Of a DNA stretch of 64,000 nt, positions 1 through 12,065 are shown one piece after another (position 1 is the stretch's first letter; each line of letters starts with the position of its first letter). Position numbers and translations under genes: made by a program. Below the pieces are notes generated by a model, which made no database searches, was not told where the DNA came from, and was given only the letters and a program-made list of their open reading frames with translations. Source of the DNA: Terebella lapidaria (lineage: Eukaryota; Annelida; Polychaeta; Terebellida; Terebellidae); contig OX424557.1 of the NCBI GenBank assembly GCA_949152475.1, positions 26,969,462-27,033,461 of the forward strand. Reading direction: 5' to 3'.

Positions 1-118
1 CTGTCCGCCATTGCGGGATGCACTAACGATCGTTAGTGCATCCAGTATCGCCACAGTGAGTGTGACAGCTCTGTAAAACCACCGATAGGTGCCCCCAACA
101 ACAACACCCCTAAGATAT

Positions 119-1123
119 TATCCCCTATCTAATTTCCATCAATCTAGTATGAACTTAACCGTGGATGGAAGTGTAACCAACTACTCCAGCGCATAGAAAG
201 CATTTCAGCACAGGAAAGCACTATTTCTAGGGGAGCAAGATGTCGCCCGAGACATTTTGAGAAAGTCTGAAGGACGATACATAAAGAAAATATCGCAGTG
301 CCTAGACCCTCACCCTGCTATGAGTGAATGGAAGAAACATGAAATAGATATGATGAGACAGATACTAGAAAGGAAGTTGGCTACTTCTGACGTGTTCAGA
401 AAGAAACTTGCCAGTACTGGAAATGCAATGTTAGTTCATAGTGTCATGAATAAGAAATGTGACATCGGCATCCATATTACAGATGTTCGGCATCCATTGG
501 ATCTGAACGCTTTGCCAGGTAACAACCTCATGGGAAAACACCTCATGGAGGTCAGGTCAAGAATGGAAGAATTTAGTGCCAACGCCAATAACAAGACATC
601 AACACATCATACTATCACTGCGCCAGTATCAGTCGCAGAACACGGCCTAACAAATGCACAAGTAGTCGTGATTGGGAGCTCAAACACCAAATACATTGAC
701 TGCAAGCGGTTCTTTGGCCAGAAGATGGCACGAGCATTCAGATCCCCAATAGCTCATCAAGCAAGAAACCTTATCACATCACTGCAGCCAACACCATCAG
801 TAGGAATCGCAATCATCCACACAGGGCTGAACGATCTTCGCAATGGCACACCTGATGAGATAGTGTTTGATAACATTCAGGCTTGTGTGCATGAAGCATT
901 TTCAAACGCAAACTTTCCTAACCTTCATGGATCTACTATTACCTCCAACCAAGCTCCGCCAAAGATGCCGATGGAACACTCTGTCCAACTGCCAGCCACA
1001 CTAAGTGAATGCACGTCCTCAGTAGCCATAGAGTGTAACACTAGCGGACCCCCAGGTCTAAACAGTGATTCACAGAAAGACGCCCTCCTTCGTATGCCGA
1101 TCATAAAATATCTCCAAATATAA
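119..1123 (+). pseudogene. LINE ORF1: NADAR-like domain plus SGNH-like domain
   Basis: One reading frame runs from about 119 to the stop at 1121-1123, with a single in-frame TAG at 194-196. Residues before and after that stop look like a NADAR (YbiA-like N-glycosidase) fold: PLSNF near the start, then NYSSA, stop, KAFQHRKALF, then DPHPAMSEWKKHEIDMMRQI, KKLASTGNAMLVH and NNLMGKHLMEVR. The same order is seen in E. coli YbiA (SNF, EHYFQAQKF, VMRKALRAKF, LGYLLMELRE). The stop falls where the family has the conserved glutamate. The second half has VVVIGSSNTKYID and HTGLNDLRNGT, which fit SGNH-hydrolase blocks as found in ORF1 of CR1-type LINEs. Its place directly before endonuclease and RT remains makes it a LINE ORF rather than a host gene. 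Confidence 0.7.
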
Positions 1124-1293
1124 AATAGTTATTGGAATGAAGATGTCAGTCATATTCTTGTAAACACTAACGTAATACCAAAATAACTATGATGTACACT
1201 CAGATATAGTATGTAAAAAGTTTCATGTGTTAGATACCCACACCAGGTCCTGGTGTATGCCACACTCATCACTGATATTGATTTATGCCTAAC

Positions 1294-4200
1294 ATGCTCA
1301 AGATTGGTTCTGTAAATATTCAAGGTGCTTTGTCTGACAAACTTGCATTTCATGAAGTTATTATACACTAGTTAAGAGTTTCGATATATTTGTGTTTGTT
1401 GAAACCTGGCTATGTGATGATGTAAAGTTGTCCTTGGAAGGTTATGAATATTTTCGTTGCGATCGTAAAAAAATAAGCACGCGAAAGGCGGCTCGTGTGG
1501 AGTATGTGCATTTGTAAAGAAACAATTGCTGAAGGGTGTATAGAAGCTTAAAGTAAGAATGATGATGCTATGTGGATTAAGCTTGACACAAATGTGTTTA
1601 ACTTTGAATATGATTTATATGTGTGCTGTTGCTATATCCCCCCTGTCAACTCTACACATGTTCGGGACAAATATGAAGATATGTTCGAAACACTTCGGGA
1701 TGAAATATTAGTATATCAATCGAAAGGTGAAACTATATTTGTCGGAAACTTACAGGTGGCAAACAAGAAGAATGGGTGGATATATCAACTGTTACACCTG
1801 ACGACAATATTTCTGCTGATTACATTGATACCCCTATAAGATTTTGTCAGGATGTTAAAAGTAATTCATACGGAAACAAATTATTGGATGTACTGAATGA
1901 ATGCCATTCATTAATTTTGAATGGGAGAACTCCAGGGGACATGCTCGGGAATTATACTTATCATGGGTACAATGGTAGTTCTATTGATTTTGGAATATGT
2001 AGTAAGATCATTCACGATATAGTTAAACATGTGTACATACATGCTGTGGTACACAGATCACTCTCCTATCTGTATTTCAATCGCATGTGAACATGATTAT
2101 AATAGGATGGGATCTATGAACCTTACTAATTGTCCAAAGCGATATCAGTGGGGTGAAACAGGCAAACAGTTATTCTTACAAACTGCTAATAGCAAACCAT
2201 TCATATATAAATTTTTGGAGATAAATAAAATCGCGGACGGAACATGTGCCGTCAGTAAATTAACAACTATCATGCAAGAGCTAGCGGATATATCGCTCGC
2301 TTATTTCCAAGACCCATCAAATGCCGCAAGTAATAATAGAAAAAATAGTAAAAGATGGTCTAACTCGTCAGAACAGGCGGCAGCTACATGTAACCATAAC
2401 TAAGAGAATGAGATATATCTTTTCGAATGACCCCACTTATTTGCCTAAAAGGCTTGAATATTTTAATGCTAAGAAAAAATCTGTTGACAAACTTTCCACT
2501 CTGGAAAAAAAAATAACCCCAAAGAATATTGGAGAATTGTCAACAAAATGTTAACTGGTAATCGGTGGGAGGAACAAGTAGTTGATCCTCAGCAATGGTT
2601 TGATCATTTTAAAACACTCTTAAACAGCAAGAATGAATATTGCAATGAACAGTTTGGTGAATTCAAGCTTGGATAGTTTAGAAATATTTTCACAGGAAAA
2701 CACGGAAATAAATAAGGAAATCACGTGGCAAGAATTTATCACAAATTTGAAAAAACTTAAAAAGGGTAAATCAAGTGGACTTGATAGGATCACTAATGAA
2801 ATGTTACTGGAGGGAGGTACCATACTACAGGAGGCAGTACTAGCTGTATTCAATAGGGTTATCAGTGGAGATACATATCCCACAGATTGGCAGCAAATTA
2901 TTATTGTCCCGATTTTTAAAAACGGCTCAAAAACCTTACCCGATTAACTATAGGGGAATAGCCATTTCAAGTTGTCTAGGCAAGTAATTTAGTTTGATAG
3001 TAAATAGTAGGGTTGAAAAATTTCTCACTGAACAACAAGGTCATATCTATCAACCAAAATGGATTCAAAAATGCACACCGCACAGAAGACAACATATTCG
3101 TCTTAAAATCTCTCCACAATAAATATACCTCCTCAAGAGGTTCAAAAGTATATGTAGCCTTCGTTGACTTTAGGAAATATTTTGATATGATCAATAGGAT
3201 TTTTTTTATCCTATAAACTCCTAAAATATAGAATTACTGGGAATATATACAAAATAATCCAATCCATGTATAGATCATGTTATTACCACATCAAATGTGA
3301 TAATGGTTTAACACCAGAAATTTTGTCATCCTCTGGTATGAAGCAGGGCTGCAATCTTAGTCCAGTTCTATCTAATATCTATCAGAACGATCTGCATCAA
3401 ATATTCAACTATTAGTGTGACCCAGTTGAATTGGATGGTTATAAATTTAGCTCATTATCCTGGGCGGATGATCTGGTATTATTATCTACCTCGCCAAGGG
3501 ATCGTCAGGACTGTCTGGACTCTCTGCATGTGTATTGCCAAGAAAGGGCTATTTGTATCAGCCCCACCAAAACTACTTGCATGGTTATGTCTAAGGGGAA
3601 ATGCCGATCGCATCCCAAATTTTTTTCTGGATGGAAATGAACTGTCGGTATCTAACAATTTGAAAGTTACTTATTTGGGCTTATAATCATCCCTAATATG
3701 GACAATTCAGCACTGATTCAGGACCGGATCCTGAAAGCTAATAGAGCCGCATATTTACTGAGGCAAGCCATTTCTACAAATGGTAGCGTTATCAATATTC
3801 ATTTAGCTACTAGTCTCTTTGACAAAATAATATCTCCTGTTTTATTGGGCGGGTTGCGTGCAACCAACCCGCCTATTAGATTGGCGCGTCCGTCTGTCTG
3901 TCCGTCCGTCCGTCTAGCCGTCCGTCCGTCAACAATTTCTTGTGAACGCGATAACTTACAAAGTTTTTAACGAAATACCGCCAAAATCATACCAGAGGTG
4001 CATCATGAGCAGATCTCGGACAAGTTCGATGATGGATGACCTTGACCTATTTGTCAAGTCGTGGCAGGACTTCGAACTTGATAATACATGAGAACAATGC
4101 CAATTCCTTCCACTAACAGCCCTCCTCGATGCAACCCGCCCAATTGTCGCGGGCGCGACTTATACTTGTTATATGGTTGTATTATTTGGGGGATACCTAA

Positions 4201-5148
4201 AAGCACAAATTTATTATACATAAAAGGGTGCAAACAGAAAACCAATCTACACGCCCAAGAGCAATAGACGAATGGAGCAGTCGATTGAATCGACCAGTTG
4301 AAATAAAGTCAGCCAGGTTTAGTGGGTAAGAAAACACAAGACTCGTCCCGTTATATTCTGGTAGAAATCCAAAATATCGCTGATAAACTTGAAGTGCTCT
4401 ACAGTCACAACCAACATTGCAACACTAAAGTGCTATATTTCGATTTCAAACTAGAGGACATTTTATATGAAAAAATGCATATTCGCTTTCTGAAGAACAG
4501 TTTAGGTATTGATAAATAGTCGAGTAATCCAGCTGTCCGAAGTGAACTTGGTCTATATCTTTTGAGCATTAAAGTTATTTCATTAAGCATTAAATATTGG
4601 CATATGTATTTGTCTCTCACCAAACACCCTTCTAAAATCAGCACTAACAGAGGACATAAACAGGGAATCTCAATGGCTACAAAGTATCAAATATATTCTT
4701 AAATCGAATGGGTTGGGTTATATATGGGAAGACATCTCGCATTTCTAGTAATCAAATATACAATGTATTGAAACGAAAATTATCTGACCAATATGCTCAA
4801 ACGTGGTTTTCTAACGCTCCGCTTTATTTATGTGAATTTGACAGACTTACTCCAACATATACATGTAGTGAATACCTGTCCCTAATACACTCGCCGAATA
4901 TACGAACAATATTCACAAAATTGCGGATAAATAACGGTAATCTTCAAAATTTTGGATTTGATAGAAATATTGCTGAGGATGATCTCTTATGTCCGTTATG
5001 TGAGGATAATCAAATTGTTTCTCTGAAATATTTTATTATGAAATGCTCAAAAACAAAAGCAATTAGAGATAAATTTGTGGATAAATACAAGTTATTAGTG
5101 CGAAATTACCAATATTTATCAAATGAAGAGATAAATAATCGATCTTGA
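1294..5148 (+). pseudogene. LINE ORF2 remains: endonuclease and reverse transcriptase
   Basis: Starts at an ATG followed by LKIGSVNIQG, a typical N-terminus of LINE apurinic endonucleases. Later pieces include GETIFVGNLQ (a decayed endonuclease block), KKGKSSGLDRITNEML and WQQIIIVPIFKNG (RT entry), KVYVAFVDFRKYFDMIN (RT block A) and LSWADDLVLL (the catalytic Y/W-A-D-D block). The C-terminal piece has CPLCEDN...KYFIMKCSKT, a zinc-knuckle-like end. The pieces lie in different frames with stops between them, so this copy cannot make a full protein. The frame is also interrupted at about 3848-4171 by another repeat: PVLL before it and YGCIIWG after it belong together. Confidence 0.85.
3848..4171. 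mobile_element. Short repeat inserted into the LINE
   Basis: The LINE protein reading stops at PVLL and resumes at YGCIIWG. The DNA between begins with a GGCGGGTTGC / GCAACCCGCC hairpin, carries a tgtccgtccgtc simple repeat near 3895-3930, and ends with another GCAACCCGCC and a GCGGGCGCGAC stretch. It has no coding capacity. The boundaries come from LINE continuity and are good to a few bases. Its class (SINE, MITE or Helitron-like) is unknown to me. Confidence 0.6.
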
Positions 5149-5414
5149 ATATGCAGTGTGATCTTGTGAGTGATAAGAAAAATAGTAATCATTTCATACC
5201 AAATCATTTCCTCCTTTATAAAAGCTATATACTCTACCAGGAAACGAGAAAACTAATATATGTAAGTAAGTATGCCGGCCTGTGTGTGTTATATTGCATG
5301 CTGTATGTATTGTATCGGCTCATGTATCGTCATTATAACATGTAATATGTTGTATACTGTATCGTCTCATGGTTAGCTTGTACCTTGGACAAATACGCCC
5401 AATAAAATAAATGG

Positions 5415-5804
5415 TAAAAAAGTATAATAAATGAACAACCAACTTAGGTATATCAAGCCAATACCACAAATGCTACAAGATTTTGATAATACGCAGAAAC
5501 AGAACAAAAATGGAATGAAAAAAGGTAGTGAAAAACCGCTCTTTACTACCAGTACATATCGAAACACATTTCAGGTTGGGTATTGAGCTGTTACAATTTA
5601 CAGAGCGGCGACAAATAGTATCAAGTATATCATTCGGAATCAACATTTATTTTGATTCTTTTGGGACATGTGCTTTACAAGTGCATGTGTAGGCCTATAT
5701 GTTTGATAGAGCGAGTCAGCTATTGGGTGCCTTTATTTCTAGAAATGTATAGTTCCAACTCATACTTGATAGCTGCTTATGAAAACAAACCAATACATTT
5801 CCGA
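5415..5804. other. Intergenic, no feature seen
   Basis: AT-rich DNA between the LINE tail and the stop codon of the TMEM45-like gene on the other strand. It should contain that gene's 3' untranslated region. I see no reading frame, RNA gene or repeat I can support. Confidence 0.5.
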
Positions 5805-8800
5805 TTATGAATAACTATTTTTGTCGTTGACGGCCCCATGAATACCGTTCGGAAGAGCCGTCATCTGTCGAAATTTTGGCTTGTGCTCTCCGCGGACTTT
5901 CATCACGAACACAGCAAACAGGTAGAAGAGTGTGATGGCCACCAGGTGCATGATCATGTGGAACCCGAACAAAGCCACCAGGAAATGGACGTTGTGAGGG
6001 TCTTTGTGGTCCCACTTCGGGTTCGGAAGTCTACCTGAAAACGACACATATGAAGGTCAATTACAATTATGGCTGGTTTACACGATCAAACTACTTCAAA
6101 CTTTCTACTTTAAACTCATAAAAGTGAGTTTGAAATAGTTTGATGGTGGATGTTTACACGATCAAACTCGTCACATCAAACTACTTCAAACTACATCAAA
6201 CTCCAAACTTCTCAATTCAAACTACTTCAAACCCCATCAAGCTACATCAAAATTCGATTTGATATTGATTTCTGATGCATCTTTGTTGAAAGTTTGCATT
6301 AAAATTAAACCGCTGTGTTATAAACTTCAATGTCATGAGTTTCAAAGTGAAAATCATGCTTTTCCTAAATTGGATAAGGACACGAATTTGAATAGTTTGT
6401 CTGAGTTTGATCGAATTTTGTGGTGGAGTTTGAAGTATTTTGAAGTAGTTTGACGTAGTTTGAAGTCTCGGTTTACACGATCAAATTTGGCGTCAGAATC
6501 CAAGTAATAAATAACGTAAAAGTTTTAACTATATGTCTTTATCTTTGATGAATATCATTACTGTGACACCCTTGAAAAAAACTGGAGGTACACCGTCACT
6601 TCTACATACCCGGGAATGGCTTGGCCAGATACATCATGTCTGTTGTGTGCCAAAACCAGGAACCAAGCATCAACATGCAGTAGATCCTCGTCACATGTGC
6701 TAAGAACCAAGATGGCCGGATGATTTCTATCACCAGCACGATAGCGATACAAAACATGGCATAAGTCGGCAGGTTGTGTATCATTCTCTCCATACCTTCC
6801 TGTAACGATATTGGCTGATGATTCGAGAGGATATTGGAAATAGTCTTTCGTGAACTACAATTTACAACTCACATGGAATGGGTACTTTTAGATATGTCAA
6901 GACAACTTATACTGTACCTTACCGTGCATGCTTGCATGGTATCTGAAGGAGAGGCCATACCAGAAGAAACAGAGAGCCATGCTCAGGTTGCTGAAGCCTC
7001 TTGGTAGAGGAGCACCCCCGTGAGAGATGACATCAATCAGCCCGTGTATGGCGAACAAGCCATATATAGATATGTGTTGAAGGCTACTCAGATTCGTAAT
7101 ACGATTATCAGCATCGATGAAATGTTTATTGTCAAGAAGTAACTCGAGCAGGAGTCCTGGAAAATAAACGAGGTTGCGTTGACTGGTATGGAATATAGGC
7201 CTACGAGGACAGTTAATGTCGGCGCATAACTTATGGGCGCGATCATATCTCATGAAATCTCGGAACTTACTGACTTGTATTATATGAAATTCAGGCAAAG
7301 CCTGTGACCATTAAGGGGCTGTTACCCTCGCCATATTTTTGTCAGTGATGCGCACTGAATATTTGTGAAAATGTTTTTTCTTGAAGAAATGAACACATAT
7401 TGCACATAAATGTTACATTATCATGTTAATAACTAATTCAAAGCATTTTCAGTGCAGCTATTGTGCATCTTATGTTAAAATTAGTGAAATTGACTACCAA
7501 AATTTCGGGACATCCGTTCTTGTGGAAAAAAAGTCATTTACGAATGTTCCAAGTATTTTCTGAGCATTGCTACATTTGCTAGTTTATGAGCCGAGAAATA
7601 TTTTTTTGAAATTCAAATCCATTGCATCACAAATGATTTTTGAAGTTCAGACATGCATTGACAACCAAACATTTTTCCCAAATAGCCAGTACAGGGACTA
7701 TTTTTTAACCCTTCAAGACACTGCCACAGTGAGAGGGAGACTTCAATATCATATGCTCCACTGTGCACAATTCACACTGGCTTCTACATGTAGACTGCCA
7801 CATGCTAGGGCTTCTGTGTGCATTGGACCATGACACTACTCTATTCACTTGATCATTGCAGGTAATTACCCATATTTCCAAAGTGACAGTTATAAGTTCA
7901 AAACTTCTGGGGAAGTGACATCTACTTGCATTTGACATAATTCATAACACTGTGTTCACCAAATAACTGACAGTAGAGACTGTGTGTAGAACTCACCCGC
8001 AAGGCGGGCTGCTTTGACGAAAAAATTGATGCGAGATTGACTGGCCCGAATTTGAATCTTGATTTGGCAACTCAATTTGGGCACGTAATACACATTTTCA
8101 GACCCAAATTTGTAAGATTGCTCATTCTATAGACAATATAAAGCTACCGCAAAATGAATAAACTTTGTCAATTCTAAAAGTGGTTATAGCTTTAATATCT
8201 TTTATGCTTATTTAATATTTTTGGGGGCATATATAATCATTTATTACGCATATTTAATCATTTATACGCACATTTAATAGTTTATATGCGTATTCAATCA
8301 TTTATTACAAATATTCAATATTTTATATGCATAAATAATAATTTATTAAGCGTATTCAATATGGTTAATGCGTATTTAGTATTTTAAATGCATATTCAAT
8401 CATTTATTACATGTATTTTTCATCATATATGCGTATTCATTATTTTATATGCGTAATTAATCATTTATTATGCATATTCAGTATTGGGTATGCGTATTTC
8501 ATCATTTATTATTACTAAAATATTATTAAAATTTTCAAATTCATATTAAAATTAATGAATACACATAATAAATGATAAACTATGCATATAAAATAATAAA
8601 TACGTGTAAAAAAATGATTGAATATGCATATAAAATGTAGGGTTCAGCAACCCCACGATAAAGAGATATACCCCATTCCTGGAGTGTCGCCGAATGTCTT
8701 ATAAAGACAGCCCACATTGCAGCATCATAACCGTGGTGTCACTACTCGCGCACACCACGTCATAACGCTACAGTGCTTTCCCCTTTCGGAGAGACCTCGT

Positions 8801-11800
8801 CCCCGAGGTCAGCTATATCCCACTGTTGAGCACATCACAGGCCACATTGGTGATACACAACATGGCGGTGATGCGAGTCAACAGCGGGGGCCAACCTGGG
8901 AGCGACGCCGAGAGAACCCAGTGGTTCGAAAGGTACGACACCATTGTAGGGTTCGGCGACCCCACGATAAAGAGGTATACCCCTTTACTGGAGTTTCGCC
9001 GAATGTCTTATAAATTCGCCCACACTGCAGCATCATAACCGTGGTGTCACTACTCGCGCACTCCACGTCATATCGCTACAAAAATTTTAAGTACGCGTAA
9101 TAAATGATTAAATATGAATATAAAATATTAAATGCGCATATAAAATATTAAATTTGTATAATAAATTATTAAACATGCCTGAATAATAAAATATATAATA
9201 TGCATAATAAATTATTAAATACTCATATAAAATATTAAATACGCATATTTAATATTAAATGCACGTAATAAATGAATAACTATGCATAAAAATAATAAGT
9301 ATGCATAAAAATAATAAATAGGCATGAACAAATGATTAAATATGCATATAAAATATTAAATACGCGTATAAAATAAATAAATATGCACTACAAATATTTT
9401 TTCAAAAAAACAATGTCTTATAGGTACGGTGGCTGATATGTGCCATAGTTTTATTCTTTAGTTTTCATTTAATTAGGATATTTTCCAGACGGATGTAATA
9501 CACGTACTTGATATTAAATACACGTACTTAATGTTTAAATATGCGTACTTAATAATAAATACACATACTCAATATTAAGTACCCGTGCTTAATACTAAAT
9601 ATGCATACTTAATATCAAATACACGTACATATTATTAAATAGGCGTATATAATATTAAAAACGTGTACTTAATATTAAATATGCATATTTAATGGTAAAT
9701 ATGCGTACTTAATGTTAAATCCACGTAATTAATATTGAATATGCATATTTATTGTTAAATACGCATACTTTAACGTTAAATAACGTTAATGTTATATACA
9801 CGTAATTAATATCAAATATCAAACAGTTAGATATTATGTTCTTTTTTGTATGTCACGAGACATACACAGCAACATAACCACATCCATTTTTTGCTAATTT
9901 AATATTAAGTACGCGTAATTAACATTAAGTATGCATACATAATATTTAGTATGTGTATTTAATATTATGTACGCGTGTTTAATATTATGTACGCACATTC
10001 AATATTAAATATGCGTACTTAATGTTTAAATATGCGTACTTAATAATAAATACACATACTCAATATTAAGTTAATATTAAATACACGTACATATTATTAA
10101 ATAGGTGTATATAATATTAAAACCGTGTACTTAATATTAAATATGCATATTTAATGGTAAATACGCATACTTAATGTTAAATTCACGTAATTAATATTGA
10201 ATATGCATATTTATTGTTAAATACGCATACTTTAACGATAAATAACTTTAATGTTATATACACGTAATTAATATCAAATATCAGACATTTAGATATTTTT
10301 TTCTTTTTGTTCTTTTTTGTATGTCACGAGACATACACAGCAACATAACCACATCCATTTTTTGCTAATTTAATATTAAGTACGCGTAATTAACATTAAG
10401 TATGCATACATAATATTTAGTATGTGTATTTAATATTATGTACGCGTGTTTAATATTATGTACGTGTATTTAATATTAAATACGCATATTCAATATTAAG
10501 TATGTGTATTTAATTTTAAGTATGCTAATTTAATATTATGTACGCGTATTTAACATTAGGTATGCATATTTAATGTTTAGTATGTGTATTTAATATTGTG
10601 TACACGTATTTAATATTAAGTACGCATATTTAACATTAAGTATGTGCATTTAAATATTTTATTTTCTTTAGAATGTCCTTCTGGAGAATTTAATATTTTT
10701 TTTCTGCAGAATTTTATATTATGTACGCGTATTTAACATTAGGTATGCATATTTAACATTCAGTAAGTGCATTTAATTATTTTATTTTCTTTAGAATGTC
10801 CTTCTGGAGAATTTAATATTTTTTTCTGGAGAATTTAATATTATGTACGCGTATTTAACATTAGGTATGCATATTTTATGTTTAGTATGTGTATTTAATC
10901 TTGTGTATGCGTATTTAATATTAAGTACGCATACTTAACATTAAGTACGTGCATTTAATTATTTTATTTTCTTTAGAATGTCCTTCTGGAGAAAATAAAT
11001 AAATGAAATCTGAAAAAATAAACTATGGCCTATATCAGCCACCGTATATACGAGCCACCGTAGAAATATGCGATATATGTTCGCGCCAATGAATTATGCG
11101 CCGACTTTTGATCGGTTCGTCGGCCCAAGTATCATACACTGCGCCTTCCTCTATATTCAATAAGGATTAAAAAGGTGACAGATGGATTAAATGGCATTCA
11201 TTTAGTGGACGAGTAGTATTAAGGCGCAGTGTATGATACTTGGGCCGGTTCATCTAGCACTCTGTCGCCGAATCTAGGCCGAGCCTTTAGACGAGGCTTA
11301 GATGGTGATCAAGAGTATACATTGCCATATGCATTTTCTCGCACGACATGCCAATAGACAGCTGTCACAGCAAACAAATTATATATTTTACTCGCTTAAT
11401 CGAAATATCTTGGGACTGCCCTTATCATTGGACGGAAACGGTTTAGTGCGAGAAGTCATATCTGTGTCGCTGTTGAACAACATTCGGTTTCACAATTGTA
11501 TATTGCTCACTCTGTCATATATAGGAGTACCCAATTAGCAACTTTAGTTCTACAAGCAAAGTTACAGGTGTTTGTCTACGGCGTCAATGAGCCGTCAATT
11601 GATTCCTGGTCGTATGTCAAGGTATTAAATGATTATGAAGTGCTTCGAGCATACATTACCACCACGACATGTGTTTTTTTTCTTTCAAACATATACCAAG
11701 ATACTTGTGGCATGGATCAATATATAGTGATTGATCACGGTGAAACAGATGGGTTCGAGACATGTACTGCACAAAGCAATCTTACCTACTGTCGGGAACA

Positions 11801-12065
11801 GAGCTTTCAGTATAGCTTCTATGGGTAGTTTCGGTTTGCCTGGCCACGCGTAGCTGAGTTGACTGCGGTATGGTTCGCCCTGCCAGCAAGCCTGACAATG
11901 AACACAAAAATACATTTCCTGTGTTTGGAAGTGTTGTATTGTACGGCCTATAATAGAAACGGTTCTTACTCTGATGTACGCCGGGAATGAGTTGATGATC
12001 CACCAGAGAGCGAGGAGAAGAAAGAACGTGGCATGGTCCACGTGTCCCGCGTACGTAGCCATCAT
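5805..12065 (-). CDS. TMEM45 (DUF716) family membrane protein, 5 exons
   Basis: Five coding exons join in phase: 12065-11970, 11891-11786, 7156-6918, 6799-6610 and 6034-5805, giving 286 residues, close to the usual 270-290 of TMEM45A/B. All introns have GT-AG ends. Shared family features include an N-terminal GHVDHATFFLLLALWW segment, SLQHISIYGLFAIHGLIDVI (compare WQHSTMYLFF...GIVDML in TMEM45B), a YHASMHG stretch, GSWFWHTTDMMY, and PKWDHKDPHN after the WFW block. About seven hydrophobic segments are expected, so it is a multi-pass membrane protein. The molecular function of the family is poorly known. The start could be either ATG of the pair at 12065/12062. Intron 2 is 4.6 kb and packed with repeats. 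Confidence 0.9.
6070..6495. repeat. Low-complexity CAAACTACTT repeat in the last intron
   Basis: Irregular array of caaactacttcaaac / catcaaac words and their reverse complements, with gtttacacgatcaaa near 6075, 6153 and 6472. The direct and inverted words could form hairpins. It fills most of the intron between the last two TMEM45-like exons and has no coding sense. Confidence 0.7.
8636..9080 (-). mobile_element. TRIM-like miniature LTR element
   Basis: Two direct repeats of about 137 and 136 bp (8636-8772 and 8945-9080) flank 172 bp of non-coding DNA. Each repeat begins TGTAG and ends CTACA. Read on the minus strand the internal part begins right after the repeat with a TGGTGTCGTACC block in the position of a primer-binding site. 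Size and layout match a terminal-repeat retrotransposon in miniature. It is a fossil: it has no genes, and its two ends have diverged visibly, so it is not recent. Confidence 0.65.
9425..11046. mobile_element. Fold-back element bounded by 27-bp inverted repeats
   Basis: The word tacggtggctgatatgtgcc at 9425 recurs inverted at the right end as ggcctatatcagccaccgta, ending at 11046. The match extends inward through catagttt/aaactatg, about 27 bp with one or two mismatches. The interior is the satellite-like AT-rich array, so this looks like a non-autonomous DNA element whose inside is tandem repeats. I see no transposase and no clear target-site duplication. Confidence 0.55.
11122..11246. mobile_element. 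125-bp hAT-type MITE, copy 1
   Basis: Terminal inverted repeats GGCCCAAGTATCATACACTG / CAGTGTATGATACTTGGGCC, 24 bp in all, flanked by GGTTCGTC on the left and GGTTCATC on the right, an 8-bp target duplication with one mismatch. An 8-bp duplication is typical of hAT transposons. It is non-coding. Its twin is at 45665-45789. Confidence 0.85.

Larger units (their letters stand above)
1..5414 (+). mobile_element. Decayed LINE with NADAR-containing ORF1
   Basis: Non-LTR retrotransposon in plus orientation, 5' end outside the window. In order it shows an ORF1 (119-1123), an apurinic-type endonuclease region from about 1294, reverse transcriptase blocks between about 2640 and 3700, and a C-terminal cysteine-rich stretch near 4990-5060. 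The tail near 5398-5414 is A-rich (repeated aataaa). The second reading frame is broken by several stops and frame changes and by another repeat inserted at about 3848-4171. The mix of endonuclease, RT and a GDSL/SGNH-like ORF1 points to the CR1/Jockey broad group by general knowledge; the clade is an inference. Confidence 0.85.
8160..11046. repeat. AT-rich degenerate satellite inside the TMEM45-like intron
   Basis: About 2.9 kb of a roughly 16-20-bp degenerate word of the form TTTAATATTAAGTACGCGTA, alternating T/A runs with TATGCATA or TACGCGTA cores. Words occur in both orientations. A block around 9490-9985 is repeated around 10010-10465, including the unrelated word tgtatgtcacgagacataca. 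A second block with ttagaatgtccttctggaga recurs near 10668, 10790 and 10975. The intron DNA before it (7157-8160) and after it (11247-11785) shows nothing I can name. Confidence 0.85.

Noticed and set aside
257-1123. Host NADAR-domain gene
   Set aside because: No introns, a stop at the conserved glutamate, and LINE endonuclease and RT remains directly downstream on the same strand.
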